Source: Synaphobranchus kaupii
Lineage: Eukaryota > Chordata > Actinopteri > Anguilliformes > Synaphobranchidae
Assembly: GCA_029718625.1 (NCBI GenBank)
Contig: JAINUF010000027.1
Location: 1,844,676 to 1,908,675 of the forward strand
DNA length: 64,000 nucleotides
Reading direction: 5' to 3'
The translations under genes and the position numbers were made by a program. The notes below the pieces were generated by a model, which worked only from the letters and a program-made list of their open reading frames with translations, was not told the DNA's origin and ran no database searches. Positions 11,805 through 25,166 of this stretch are shown one piece after another. Position 1 is the stretch's first letter, and every line of letters begins with the position of its first letter.

Positions 11805-12820
11805 AACAGCAGCATTACATTACATTACATTCATTTAGCAGACGCTTTTATCCAAAGCGACGTACAGTAAGTGCATACAGAGAAATCATCAAGATCACTA
11901 CAGAACAGACAAAGCACATCCTTCCCATAATGTAGCAGCTATCCCTAGCAATGAACGTCGACTGTAGTTCACAGTAAGCTCTGGGCAAATCAGCAACACC
12001 ACACTTCCATTCCAAATACTATTATAAACAATAATAAACAGACAGGAAAACACAGCAGCACCAGTGCCACAGCTCAGAACAGCACCAGCACCAGCACCAG
12101 TGCCACAACTCAGGACAGCACCAGCAGAGGCACCAGCAGTGCCACAGCTCAGAACAGCACCAGCAGAGGCACCAGCAGTGCCACAGCTCAGAACAGCACC
12201 AGTGCCACAGCTCATAACAGCACCAGCAGAGGCACCAGCAGTGCCACAGCTCAGAACGGCACCAGCACCAGTGCCACAGCTCAGAACAGCACCAGCAGAG
12301 GCACCAGCAGTGCCACAGCTCAGAACAGCACCAGCAGAGGCACCAGCACCAGAGCCACAGCTCAGAACAGCACCAGCAGAGGCACCAGCAGTGCCACAGC
12401 TCAGAACGGCACCAGCACCAGTGCCACAGCTCAGAACAGCACCAGCAGAGGCACCAGCAGTGCCACAGCTCAGAACAGCACCAGCACCAGTGCCACAGCT
12501 CAGGACAGCACCAGCAGTGCCACAGCTCAGAACAGCACCAGCAGAGGCACCAGCACCAGTGCCACAGCTCAGAACAGCACCAGCAGAGGCACCAGCAGTG
12601 CCACAGCTCAGAACGGCACCAGCACCAGTGCCACAGCTCAGAACAGCACAGCAGAGGCACCAGCAGTGCCACAGCTCAGAACAGCACCAGCAGAGGCACC
12701 AGCACCAGTGCCACAGCTCAGAACAGCACCAGCAGAGGCACCAGCAGTGCCACAGCTCAGAACAGCACCAGCACCTGTGCCACAGCTCAGAACAGCAGCA
12801 GCACCAGTGCCAGAGCTCAA
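11805..12820 (+). repeat. Macro-unit 14 (class 827 derivative with frame-breaking indel)
   Basis: The spacer is 259 bp and the array is 12064-12820 (757 bp). Module order follows macro-unit 15 minus one 39-bp and one 30-bp module. One base is also lost near 12648 (GCACAGCAGAGG). A substitution (CAGAGCCACAGC) lies near 12352. It is one of only three arrays that break the 3-bp length rule. Confidence 0.9.
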
Positions 12821-13165
12821 AACAGCAGCATTACATTACATTACATTACATTACATTCATTTAGCAGGACGCTTTTATCCAAAGCGAACGTACAGTAAGT
12901 GCATACAGAGAAATCATCAAGATCACTACAGAACAGACAAAGCACATCCTTCCCATAATGTAGCAGCTATCCCTAGCAATGAACGTCGACTGTAGTTCAC
13001 AGTAAGCTCTGGGCAAATCAGCAACCACCACACTTCCATTCCAAATACTATTATAAACAATAATAAACAGACAGGAAAACACAGCAGCACCAGTGCCACA
13101 GCTCAGAACAGCACCAGCACCAGCACCAGTGCCACAACTCAGGACGCACCAGCAGAGGCAACCAG
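12640..13165. other. Cluster of single-base indels, probable consensus error
   Basis: There are six one-base gains or losses in about 520 bp (near 12648, 12868, 12887, 13025, 13145 and 13160). They hit both array and spacer, while dozens of other copies of the same sequence have none. This looks like unpolished long-read consensus, not biology. Confidence 0.75.
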
Positions 13166-13919
13166 CAGTGCCACAGCTCAGAACAGCACCAGCAGAGGCA
13201 CCAGCAGTGCCACAGCTCAGAACAGCACCAGTGCCACAGCTCATAACAGCACCAGCAGAGGCACCAGCAGTGCCACAGCTCAGAACGGCACCAGCACCAG
13301 TGCCACAGCTCAGAACAGCACCAGCAGAGGCACCAGCAGTGCCACAGCTCAGAACAGCACCAGCAGAGGCACCAGCACCAGTGCCACAGCTCAGAACAGC
13401 ACCAGCAGAGGCACCAGCAGTGCCACAGCTCAGAACGGCACCAGCACCAGTGCCACAGCTCAGAACAGCACCAGCAGAGGCACCAGCAGTGCCACAGCTC
13501 AGAACAGCACCAGCACCAGTGCCACAGCTCAGGACAGCACCAGCAGTGCCACAGCTCAGAACAGCACCAGCAGAGGCACCAGCACCAGTGCCACAGCTCA
13601 GAACAGCACCAGCAGAGGCACCAGCAGTGCCACAGCTCAGAACGGCACCAGCACCAGTGCCACAGCTCAGAACAGCACCAGCAGAGGCACCAGCAGTGCC
13701 ACAGCTCAGAACAGCACCAGCACCAGTGCCACAGCTCAGAACAGCACCAGCAGAGGCACCAGCAGTGCCACAGCTCAGAACAGCACCAGCAGAGGCACCA
13801 GCACCAGTGCCACAGCTCAGAACAGCACCAGCAGAGGCACCAGCAGTGCCACAGCTCAGAACAGCACCAGCACCTGTGCCACAGCTCAGAACAGCAGCAG
13901 CACCAGTGCCAGAGCTCAA
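12821..13919 (+). repeat. Macro-unit 15 (array class 827)
   Basis: The spacer is 272 bp with three single-base insertions near 12868, 12887 and 13025. The array is 13093-13919. It has a one-base loss near 13145 and a one-base gain near 13160, which cancel. It otherwise matches macro-unit 19. Confidence 0.91.
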
Positions 13920-14919
13920 AACAGCAGCATTACATTACATTACATTACATTACATTCATTTAGCAGACGCTTTTATCCAAAGCGACGTACAGTAAGTGCA
14001 TACAGAGAAATCATCAAGATCACTACAGAACAGACAAAGCACATCCTTCCCATAATGTAGCAGCTATCCCTAGCAATGAACGTCGACTGTAGTTCACAGT
14101 AAGCTCTGGGCAAATCAGCAACACCACACTTCCATTCCAAATACTATTATAAACAATAATAAACAGACAGGAAAACACAGCAGCACCAGTGCCACAGCTC
14201 AGAACAGCACCAGCACCAGCACCAGTGCCACAACTCAGGACAGCACCAGCAGAGGCACCAGCAGTGCCACAGCTCAGAACAGCACCAGCAGAGGCACCAG
14301 CAGTGCCACAGCTCAGAACAGCACCAGTGCCACAGCTCATAACAGCACCAGCAGAGGCACCAGCAGTGCCACAGCTCAGAACGGCACCAGCACCAGTGCC
14401 ACAGCTCAGAACAGCACCAGCAGAGGCACCAGCAGTGCCACAGCTCAGAACAGCACCAGCACCAGTGCCACAGCTCAGAACAGCACCAGCAGAGGGACCA
14501 GCAGTAGTGCCACAGCTCAGAACAGCACCAGCAGAGGCACCAGCAGTGCCACAGCTCAGAACAGCACCAGCAGAGGCACCAGCACCAGTGCCACAGCTCA
14601 GAACAGCACCAGCAGAGGCACCAGCAGTGCCACAGCTCAGAACGGCACCAGCACCAGTGCCACAGCTCAGAACAGCACCAGCAGAGGCACCAGCAGTGCC
14701 ACAGCTCAGAACAGCACCAGCACCAGTGCCACAGCTCAGAACAGCACCAGCAGAGGCACCAGCAGTGCCACAGCTCAGAACAGCACCAGCAGAGGCACCA
14801 GCACCAGTGCCACAGCTCAGAACAGCACCAGCAGAGGCACCAGCAGTGCCACAGCTCAGAACAGCACCAGCACCTGTGCCACAGCTCAGAACAGCAGCAG
14901 CACCAGTGCCAGAGCTCAA
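13920..14919 (+). repeat. Macro-unit 16 (array class 731)
   Basis: The spacer is 269 bp and the array is 14189-14919. It matches macro-unit 20 at an offset of 3,767 bp. Confidence 0.93.
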
Positions 14920-15693
14920 AACAGCAGCATTACATTACATTACATTCATTTAGCAGACGCTTTTATCCAAAGCGACGTACAGTAAGTGCATACAGAGAAA
15001 TCATCAAGATCACTACAGAACAGACAAAGCACATCCTTCCCATAATGTAGCAGCTATCCCTAGCAATGAACGTCGACTGTAGTTCACAGTAAGCTCTGGG
15101 CAAATCAGCAACACCACACTTCCATTCCAAATACTATTATAAACAATAATAAACAGACAGGAAAACACAGCAGCACCAGTGCCACAGCTCAGAACAGCAC
15201 CTGCACCAGTGCCACAACTCAGGACAGCACCAGCAGAGGCACCAGCAGTGCCACAGCTCAGAACAGCACCAGCAGAGGCACCAGCAGTGCCACAGCTCAG
15301 AACAGCACCAGTGCCACAGCTCAGAACAGCACCAGCAGAGGCACCAGCAGTGCCACAGCTCAGAACAGCACCAGCAGAGGGTCCAGCAGTGCCACAGCTC
15401 AGAACGGCACCAGCACCAGTGCCACAGCTCAGAACAGCACCAGCAGAGGGACTAGCAGTAGTGCCACAGCTCAGAACAGCACCAGCAGAGGCACCAGCAG
15501 TGCCACAGCTCAGAACAGCACCAGCAGAGGCACCAGCAGTGCCACAGCTCAGAAAAGCACCAGCAGAGGCACCAGCACCAGTGCCACAGCTCAGAACAGC
15601 ACCAGCAGAGGCACCAGCAGTGCCACAGCTCAGAACAGCACCAGCACCTGTGCCACAGCTCAGAACAGCAGCAGCACCAGTGCCAGAGCTCAA
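14920..15693 (+). repeat. Macro-unit 17 (array class 515)
   Basis: The spacer is 259 bp and the array is 15179-15693. It matches macro-unit 21 at an offset of 3,767 bp. Confidence 0.93.
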
Positions 15694-16600
15694 AACAGCA
15701 GCATTACATTACATTACATTACATTACATTCATTTAGCAGACGCTTTTATCCAAAGCGACGTACAGTAAGTGCATACAGAGAAATCATCAAGATCACTAC
15801 AGAACAGACAAAGCACATCCTTCCCATAATGTAGCAGCTATCCCTAGCAATGAACGTCGACTGTAGTTCACAGTAAGCTCTGGGCAAATCAGCAACACCA
15901 CACTTCCATTCCAAATACTATTATAAACAATAATAAACAGACAGGAAAACACAGCAGCACCAGTGCCACAGCTCAGAACAGCACCAGCACCAGTGCCACA
16001 GCTCAGACCAGCACCAGCACCAGTGCCACAACTCAGGACAGCACCAGCAGAGGCACCAGCAGTGCCACAGCTCAGAACAGCACCAGCAGAGGCACCAGCA
16101 GTGCCACAGCTCAGAACAGCACCAGTGCCACAGCTCATAACAGCACCAGCAGAGGCACCAGCAGTGCCACAGCTCAGAACAGCACCAGCAGAGGCACCAG
16201 CACCAGTGCCACAGCTCAGAACAGCACCAGCAGAGGCACCAGCAGTGCCACAGCTCAGAACAGCACCAGCAGAGGGACCAGCAGTGCCACAGCTCAGAAC
16301 GGCACCAGCACCAGTACCACAGCTCAGAACAGCACCAGCAGAGGGACTAGCAGTAGTGCCACAGCTCAGAACAGCACCAGCAGAGGCACCAGCAGTGCCA
16401 CAGCTCAGAACAGCACCAGTGCCACAGCTCATAACAGCACCAGCAGAGGCACCAGCAGTGCCACAGCTCAGAACGGCACCAGCACCAGTGCCACAGCTCA
16501 GAACAGCACCAGCAGAGGCACCAGCAGTGCCACAGCTCAGAACACCACCAGCACCTGTGCCACAGCTCAGAACAGCAGCAGCACCAGTGCCAGAGCTCAA
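15694..16600 (+). repeat. Macro-unit 18 (array class 638)
   Basis: The spacer is 269 bp and the array is 15963-16600. Private changes are CAGACCAGC near 16008 and CAGTACCAC near 16316. Confidence 0.93.
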
Positions 16601-17686
16601 AACAGCAGCATTACATTACATTACATTCATTTAGCAGACGCTTTTATCCAAAGCGACGTACAGTAAGTGCATACAGAGAAATCATCAAGATCACTACAGA
16701 ACAGACAAAGCACATCCTTCCCATAATGTAGCAGCTATCCCTAGCAATGAACGTCGACTGTAGTTCACAGTAAGCTCTGGGCAAATCAGCAACACCACAC
16801 TTCCATTCCAAATACTATTATAAACAATAATAAACAGACAGGAAAACACAGCAGCACCAGTGCCACAGCTCAGAACAGCACCAGCACCAGCACCAGTGCC
16901 ACAACTCAGGACAGCACCAGCAGAGGCACCAGCAGTGCCACAGCTCAGAACAGCACCAGCAGAGGCACCAGCAGTGCCACAGCTCAGAACAGCACCAGTG
17001 CCACAGCTCATAACAGCACCAGCAGAGGCACCAGCAGTGCCACAGCTCAGAACGGCACCAGCACCAGTGCCACAGCTCAGAACAGCACCAGCAGAGGCAC
17101 CAGCAGTGCCACAGCTCAGAACAGCACCAGCAGAGGCACCAGCACCAGTGCCACAGCTCAGAACAGCACCAGCAGAGGCACCAGCAGTGCCACAGCTCAG
17201 AACGGCACCAGCACCAGTGCCACAGCTCAGAACAGCACCAGCAGAGGCACCAGCAGTGCCACAGCTCAGAACAGCACCAGCACCAGTGCCACAGCTCAGG
17301 ACAGCACCAGCAGTGCCACAGCTCAGAACAGCACCAGCAGAGGCACCAGCACCAGTGCCACAGCTCAGAACAGCACCAGCAGAGGCACCAGCAGTGCCAC
17401 AGCTCAGAACGGCACCAGCACCAGTGCCACAGCTCAGAACAGCACCAGCAGAGGCACCAGCAGTGCCACAGCTCAGAACAGCACCAGCACCAGTGCCACA
17501 GCTCAGAACAGCACCAGCAGAGGCACCAGCAGTGCCACAGCTCAGAACAGCACCAGCAGAGGCACCAGCACCAGTGCCACAGCTCAGAACAGCACCAGCA
17601 GAGGCACCAGCAGTGCCACAGCTCAGAACAGCACCAGCACCTGTGCCACAGCTCAGAACAGCAGCAGCACCAGTGCCAGAGCTCAA
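16601..17686 (+). repeat. Macro-unit 19 (array class 827)
   Basis: The spacer is 259 bp and the array is 16860-17686. It is the clean copy against which macro-units 14 and 15 can be compared. Confidence 0.93.
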
Positions 17687-18686
17687 AACAGCAGCATTAC
17701 ATTACATTACATTACATTACATTCATTTAGCAGACGCTTTTATCCAAAGCGACGTACAGTAAGTGCATACAGAGAAATCTTCAAGATCACTACAGAACAG
17801 ACAAAGCACATCCTTCCCATAATGTAGCAGCTATCCCTAGCAATGAACGTCGACTGTAGTTCACAGTAAGCTCTGGGCAAATCAGCAACACCACACTTCC
17901 ATTCCAAATACTATTATAAACAATAATAAACAGACAGGAAAACACAGCAGCACCAGTGCCACAGCTCAGAACAGCACCAGCACCAGCACCAGTGCCACAA
18001 CTCAGGACAGCACCAGCAGAGGCACCAGCAGTGCCACAGCTCAGAACAGCACCAGCAGAGGCACCAGCAGTGCCACAGCTCAGAACAGCACCAGTGCCAC
18101 AGCTCATAACAGCACCAGCAGAGGCACCAGCAGTGCCACAGCTCAGAACGGCACCAGCACCAGTGCCACAGCTCAGAACAGCACCAGCAGAGGCACCAGC
18201 AGTGCCACAGCTCAGAACAGCACCAGCACCAGTGCCACAGCTCAGAACAGCACCAGCAGAGGGACCAGCAGTAGTGCCACAGCTCAGAACAGCACCAGCA
18301 GAGGCACCAGCAGTGCCACAGCTCAGAACAGCACCAGCAGAGGCACCAGCACCAGTGCCACAGCTCAGAACAGCACCAGCAGAGGCACCAGCAGTGCCAC
18401 AGCTCAGAACGGCACCAGCACCAGTGCCACAGCTCAGAACAGCACCAGCAGAGGCACCAGCAGTGCCACAGCTCAGAACAGCACCAGCACCAGTGCCACA
18501 GCTCAGAACAGCACCAGCAGAGGCACCAGCAGTGCCACAGCTCAGAACAGCACCAGCAGAGGCACCAGCACCAGTGCCACAGCTCAGAACAGCACCAGCA
18601 GAGGCACCAGCAGTGCCACAGCTCAGAACAGCACCAGCACCTGTGCCACAGCTCAGAACAGCAGCAGCACCAGTGCCAGAGCTCAA
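17687..18686 (+). repeat. Macro-unit 20 (array class 731)
   Basis: The spacer is 269 bp with a private GAAATCTTCAAG near 17777. The array is 17956-18686. Confidence 0.93.
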
Positions 18687-19460
18687 AACAGCAGCATTAC
18701 ATTACATTACATTCATTTAGCAGACGCTTTTATCCAAAGCGACGTACAGTAAGTGCATACAGAGAAATCATCAAGATCACTACAGAACAGACAAAGCACA
18801 TCCTTCCCATAATGTAGCAGCTATCCCTAGCAATGAACGTCGACTGTAGTTCACAATAAGCTCTGGGCAAATCAGCAACACCACACTTCCATTCCAAATA
18901 CTATTATAAACAATAATAAACAGACAGGAAAACACAGCAGCACCAGTGCCACAGCTCAGAACAGCACCTGCACCAGTGCCACAACTCAGGACAGCACCAG
19001 CAGAGGCACCAGCAGTGCCACAGCTCAGAACAGCACCAGCAGAGGCACCAGCAGTGCCACAGCTCAGAACAGCACCAGTGCCACAGCTCAGAACAGCACC
19101 AGCAGAGGCACCAGCAGTGCCACAGCTCAGAACAGCACCAGCAGAGGGTCCAGCAGTGCCACAGCTCAGAACGGCACCAGCACCAGTGCCACAGCTCAGA
19201 ACAGCACCAGCAGAGGGACTAGCAGTAGTGCCACAGCTCAGAACAGCACCAGCAGAGGCACCAGCAGTGCCACAGCTCAGAACAGCACCAGCAGAGGCAC
19301 CAGCAGTGCCACAGCTCAGAAAAGCACCAGCAGAGGCACCAGCACCAGTGCCACAGCTCAGAACAGCACCAGCAGAGGCACCAGCAGTGCCACAGCTCAG
19401 AACAGCACCAGCACCTGTGCCACAGCTCAGAACAGCAGCAGCACCAGTGCCAGAGCTCAA
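18687..19460 (+). repeat. Macro-unit 21 (array class 515)
   Basis: The spacer is 259 bp with a private TTCACAATAAGC near 18855. The array is 18946-19460. It is the only 515 array followed by a 259-bp spacer. Confidence 0.93.
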
Positions 19461-20357
19461 AACAGCAGCATTACATTACATTACATTCATTTAGCAGACG
19501 CTTTTATCCAAAGCGACGTACAGTAAGTGCATACAGAGAAATCATCAAGATCACTACAGAACAGACAAAGCACATCCTTCCCATAATGTAGCAGCTATCC
19601 CTAGCAATGAACGTCGACTGTAGTTCACAGTAAGCTCTGGGCAAATCAGCAACACCACACTTCCATTCCAAATACTATTATAAACAATAATAAACAGACA
19701 GGAAAACACAGCAGCACCAGTGCCACAGCTCAGAACAGCACCAGCACCAGTGCCACAGCTCAGAACAGCACCAGCACCAGTGCCACAACTCAGGACAGCA
19801 CCAGCAGAGGCACCAGCAGTGCCACAGCTCAGAACAGCACCAGCAGAGGCACCAGCAGTGCCACAGCTCAGAACAGCACCAGTGCCACAGCTCATAACAG
19901 CACCAGCAGAGGCACCAGCAGTGCCACAGCTCAGAACAGCACCAGCAGAGGCACCAGCACCAGTGCCACAGCTCAGAACAGCACCAGCAGAGGCACCAGC
20001 AGTGCCACAGCTCAGAACAGCACCAGCAGAGGGACCAGCAGTGCCACAGCTCAGAACGGCACCAGCACCAGTGCCACAGCTCAGAACAGCACCAGCAGAG
20101 GGACTAGCAGTAGTGCCACAGCTCAGAACAGCACTAGCAGAGGCACCAGCAGTGCCACAGCTCAGAACAGCACCAGTGCCACAGCTCATAACAGCACCAG
20201 CAGAGGCACCAGCAGTGCCACAGCTCAGAACGGCACCAGCACCAGTGCCACAGCTCAGAACAGCACCAGCAGAGGCACCAGCAGTGCCACAGCTCAGAAC
20301 ACCACCAGCACCTGTGCCACAGCTCAGAACAGCAGCAGCACCAGTGCCAGAGCTCAA
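19461..20357 (+). repeat. Macro-unit 22 (array class 638)
   Basis: The spacer is 259 bp and the array is 19720-20357. A private CAGCACTAGCAGAGG lies near 20135. Confidence 0.93.
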
Positions 20358-21110
20358 AACAGCAGCATTACATTACATTACATTCATTTAGCAGACGCTT
20401 TTATCCAAAGCGACGTACAGTAAGTGCATACAGAGAAATCATCAAGATCACTACAGAACAGACAAAGCACATCCTTCCCATAATGTAGCAGCTATCCCTA
20501 GCAATGAACGTCGACTGTAGTTCACAGTAAGCTCTGGGCAAATCAGCAACACCACACTTCCATTCCAAATACTATTATAAACAATAATAAACAGACAGGA
20601 AAACACAGCAGCACCAGTGCCACAGCTCAGAACAGCACCAGCACCAGTGCCACAGCTCAGGACAGCACCAGCAGAGGCACCAGCAGTGCCACAGCTCAGA
20701 ACAGCACCAGCAGAGGCACCAGCACCAGTGCCACAGCTCAGAACAGCACCAGCAGAGGCACCAGCAGTGCCACAGCTCAGAACAGCACCAGCAGAGGGAC
20801 CAGCAGTGCCACAGCTCAGAACGGCACCAGCACCAGTGCCACAGCTCAGAACAGCACCAGCAGAGGGACTAGCAGTAGTGCCACAGCTCAGAACAGCACC
20901 AGCAGAGGCACCAGCAGTGCCACAGCTCAGAACAGCACCAGCAGAGGCACCAGCAGTGCCACAGCTCAGAAAAGCACCAGCAGAGGCACCAGCACCAGTG
21001 CCACAGCTCAGAACAGCACCAGCAGAGGCACCAGCAGTGCCACAGCTCAGAACAGCACCAGCACCTGTGCCACAGCTCAGAACAGCAGCAGCACCAGTGC
21101 CAGAGCTCAA
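20358..21110 (+). repeat. Macro-unit 23 (array class 494)
   Basis: The spacer is 259 bp and the array is 20617-21110. It is first in the block repeated at 25.4-30.5 kb. Confidence 0.93.
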
Positions 21111-22134
21111 AACAGCAGCATTACATTACATTACATTACATTACATTCATTTAGCAGACGCTTTTATCCAAAGCGACGTACAGTAAGTGCATACAGAGAA
21201 ATCATCAAGATCACTACAGAACAGACAAAGCACATCCTTCCCATAATGTAGCAGCTATCCCTAGCAATGAACGTCGACTGTAGTTCACAGTAAGCTCTGG
21301 GCAAATCAGCAACACCACACTTCCATTCCAAATACTATTATAAACAATAATAAACAGACAGGAAAACACAGCAGCACCAGTGCCACAGCTCAGAACAGCA
21401 CCAGCACCAGTGCCACAGCTCAGAACAGCACCAGCACCAGTGCCACAACTCAGGACAGCACCAGCAGAGGCACCAGCAGTGCCACAGCTCAGAACAGCAC
21501 CAGCAGAGGCACCAGCAGTGCCACAGCTCAGAACAGCACCAGTGCCACAGCTCATAACAGCACCAGCAGAGGCATCAGCAGTGCCACAGCTCAGAACGGC
21601 ACCAGCACCAGTGCCACAGCTCAGAACAGCACCAGCAGAGGCACCAGCAGTGCCACAGCTCAGAACGGCACCAGCACCAGTGCCACAGCTCAGAACAGCA
21701 CCAGCAGAGGGACCAGCAGTAGTGCCACAGCTCAGAACAGCACCAGCAGAGGCACCAGCAGTGCCACAGCTCAGAACAGCACCAGCAGAGGCACCAGCAC
21801 CAGTGCCACAGCTCAGAACAGCACCAACAGAGGCACCAGCAGTGCCACAGCTCAGAACGGCACCAGCACCAGTGCCACAGCTCAGAACAGCACCAGCAGA
21901 GGCACCAGCAGTGCCACAGCTCAGAACAGCACCAGCACCAGTGCCACAGCTCAGAACAGCACCAGCAGAGGCACCAGCAGTGCCACAGCTCAGAACAGCA
22001 CCAGCAGAGGCACCAGCACCAGTGCCACAGCTCAGAACAGCACCAGCAGAGGCACCAGCAGTGCCACAGCTCAGAACAGCACCAGCACCTGTGCCACAGC
22101 TCAGAACAGCAGCAGCACCAGTGCCAGAGCTCAA
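21111..22134 (+). repeat. Macro-unit 24 (array class 755)
   Basis: The spacer is 269 bp and the array is 21380-22134. It carries the class marker GAGGCATCAGC near 21572 and a private CACCAACAGAGG near 21825. Confidence 0.93.
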
Positions 22135-22908
22135 AACAGCAGCATTACATTACATTACATTCATTTAGCAGACGCTTTTATCCAAAGCGACGTACAGTAA
22201 GTGCATACAGAGAAATCATCAAGATCACTACAGAACAGACAAAGCACATCCTTCCCATAATGTAGCAGCTATCCCTAGCAATGAACGTCGACTGTAGTTC
22301 ACAGTAAGCTCTGGGCAAATCAGCAACACCACACTTCCATTCCAAATACTATTATAAACAATAATAAACAGACAGGAAAACACAGCAGCACCAGTGCCAC
22401 AGCTCAGAACAGCACCTGCACCAGTGCCACAACTCAGGACAGCACCAGCAGAGGCACCAGCAGTGCCACAGCTCAGAACAGCACCAGCAGAGGCACCAGC
22501 AGTGCCACAGCTCAGAACAGCACCAGTGCCACAGCTCAGAACAGCACCAGCAGAGGCACCAGCAGTGCCACAGCTCAGAACAGCACCAGCAGAGGGTCCA
22601 GCAGTGCCACAGCTCAGAACGGCACCAGCACCAGTGCCACAGCTCAGAACAGCACCAGCAGAGGGACTAACAGTAGTGCCACAGCTCAGAACAGCACCAG
22701 CAGAGGCACCAGCAGTGCCACAGCTCAGAACAGCACCAGCAGAGGCACCAGCAGTGCCACAGCTCAGAAAAGCACCAGCAGAGGCACCAGCACCAGTGCC
22801 ACAGCTCAGAACAGCACCAGCAGAGGCACCAGCAGTGCCACAGCTCAGAACAGCACCAGCACCTGTGCCACAGCTCAGAACAGCAGCAGCACCAGTGCCA
22901 GAGCTCAA
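22135..22908 (+). repeat. Macro-unit 25 (array class 515)
   Basis: The spacer is 259 bp and the array is 22394-22908. A private GGGACTAACAG lies near 22668. Confidence 0.93.
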
Positions 22909-23815
22909 AACAGCAGCATTACATTACATTACATTACATTACATTCATTTAGCAGACGCTTTTATCCAAAGCGACGTACAGTAAGTGCATACAGAGAAAT
23001 CATCAAGATCACTACAGAACAGACAAAGCACATCCTTCCCATAATGTAGCAGCTATCCCTAGCAATGAACGTCGACTGTAGTTCACAGTAAGCTCTGGGC
23101 AAATCAGCAACACCACACTTCCATTCCAAATACTATTATAAACAATAATAAACAGACAGGAAAACACAGCAGCACCAGTGCCACAGCTCAGAACAGCACC
23201 AGCACCAGTGCCACAGCTCAGAACAGCACCAGCACCAGTGCCACAACTCAGGACAGCACCAGCAGAGGCACCAGCAGTGCCACAGCTCAGAACAGCACCA
23301 GCAGAGGCACCAGCAGTGCCACAGCTCAGAACAGCACCAGTGCCACAGCTCATAACAGCACCAGCAGAGGCACCAGCAGTGCCACAGCTCAGAACAGCAC
23401 CAGCAGAGGCACCAGCACCAGTGCCACAGCTCAGAACAGCACCAGCAGAGGCACCAGCAGTGCCACAGCTCAGAACAGCACCAGCAGAGGGACCAGCAGT
23501 GCCACAGCTCAGAACGGCACCAGCACCAGTGCCACAGCTCAGAACAGCACCAGCAGAGGGACTAGCAGTAGTGCCACAGCTCAGAACAGCACCAGCAGAG
23601 GCACCAGCAGTGCCACAGCTCAGAACAGCACCAGTGCCACAGCTCATAACAGCACCAGCAGAGGCACCAGCAGTGCCACAGCTCAGAACGGCACCAGCAC
23701 CAGTGCCACAGCTTAGAACAGCACCAGCAGAGGCACCAGCAGTGCCACAGCTCAGAACACCACCAGCACCTGTGCCACAGCTCAGAACAGCAGCAGCACC
23801 AGTGCCAGAGCTCAA
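22909..23815 (+). repeat. Macro-unit 26 (array class 638)
   Basis: The spacer is 269 bp and the array is 23178-23815. A private CAGCTTAGAAC lies near 23712, and the border changes to CAGCAGAATTAC near 23820. Confidence 0.93.
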
Positions 23816-24568
23816 AACAGCAGAATTACATTACATTACATTCATTTAGCAGACGCTTTTATCCAAAGCGACGTACAGTAAGTGCATACAGATAAATCAT
23901 CAAGATCACTACAGAACAGACAAAGCACATCCTTCCCATAATGTAGCAGCTATCCCTAGCAATGAACGTCGACTGTAGTTCACAGTAAGCTCTGGGCAAA
24001 TCAGCAACACCACACTTCCATTCCAAATACTATTATAAACAATAATAAACAGACAGGAAAACACAGCAGCACCAGTGCCACAGCTCAGAACAGCACCAGC
24101 ACCAGTGCCACAGCTCAGGACAGCACCAGCAGAGGCACCAGCAGTGCCACAGCTCAGAACAGCACCAGCAGAGGCACCAGCACCAGTGCCACAGCTCAGA
24201 ACAGCACCAGCAGAGGCACCAGCAGTGCCACAGCTCAGAACAGCACCAGCAGAGGGACCAGCAGTGCCACAGCTCAGAACGGCACCAGCACCAGTGCCAC
24301 AGCTCAGAACAGCACCAGCAGAGGGACTAGCAGTAGTGCCACAGCTCAGAACAGCACCAGCAGAGGCACCAGCAGTGCCACAGCTCAGAACAGCACCAGC
24401 AGAGGCACCAGCAGTGCCACAGCTCAGAAAAGCACCAGCAGAGGCACCAGCACCAGTGCCACAGCTCAGAACAGCACCAGCAGAGGCACCAGCAGTGCCA
24501 CAGCTCAGAACAGCACCAGCACCTGTGCCACAGCTCAGAACAGCAGCAGCACCAGTGCCAGAGCTCAA
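23816..24568 (+). repeat. Macro-unit 27 (array class 494)
   Basis: The spacer is 259 bp and carries the ACAGATAAATC variant near 23890. This variant is shared with the spacers of macro-units 33, 40, 44 and 54. The array is 24075-24568. Confidence 0.93.
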
Positions 24569-25166
24569 AACAGCAGCATTACATTACATTACATTACATT
24601 ACATTCATTTAGCAGACGCTTTTATCCAAAGCGACGTACAGTAAGTGCATACAGAGAAATCATCAAGATCACTACAGAACAGACAAAGCACATCCTTCCC
24701 ATAATGTAGCAGCTATCCCTAGCAATGAACGTCGACTGTAGTTCACAGTAAGCTCTGGGCAAATCAGCAACACCACACTTCCATTCCAAATACTATTATA
24801 AACAATAATAAACAGACAGGAAAACACAGCAGCACCAGTGCCACAGCTCAGAACAGCACCAGCACCAGTGCCACAGCTCAGAACAGCACCAGCACCAGTG
24901 CCACAACTCAGGACAGCACCAGCAGAGGCACCAGCAGTGCCACAGCTCAGAACAGCACCAGTGCCACAGCTCATAACAGCACCAGTGCCACAGCTCATAA
25001 CAGCACCAGCAGAGGCACCAGCAGTGCCACAGCTCAGAACGGCACCAGCACCAGTGCCACAGCTCAGAACAGCACCAGCAGAGGCACCAGCAGTGCCACA
25101 GCTCAGAACACCACCAGCACCTGTGCCACAGCTCAGAACAGCAGCAGCACCAGTGCCAGAGCTCAA
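24569..25166 (+). repeat. Macro-unit 28 (class 638 with 309-bp internal deletion)
   Basis: The spacer is 269 bp and the array at 24838-25166 (329 bp) is the shortest in the window. Head and tail are those of class 638. Two 24-bp CTCATAACAGC modules now lie adjacent, consistent with loss of the modules normally between or beside them. The loss is 309 bp, a multiple of three. Confidence 0.9.

Larger units (their letters stand above)
13093..16600 (+). repeat. Tandem duplication, period 3,767 bp, left copy
   Basis: Macro-units 15-18 have array lengths 827-731-515-638 and recur as 19-22 in the same order. Array starts 13093, 14189 and 15179 map to 16860, 17956 and 18946, each exactly +3,767. The fourth is +3,757 because one spacer has lost two ATTAC units. 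Confidence 0.93.
16860..20357 (+). repeat. Tandem duplication, period 3,767 bp, right copy
   Basis: Macro-units 19-22 mirror 15-18. Point variants specific to each copy (17777, 18855 and 20135 here; 16008 and 16316 in the left copy) show that they are distinct loci and not a double-assembled sequence. Confidence 0.92.
20617..25166 (+). repeat. Tandem duplication, period 4,809 bp, left copy
   Basis: Macro-units 23-28 have array lengths 494-755-515-638-494-329. They map to macro-units 29-34 at +4,809 for the first four. The last two are at +4,920, since macro-unit 32 gained 111 bp. Confidence 0.92.
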
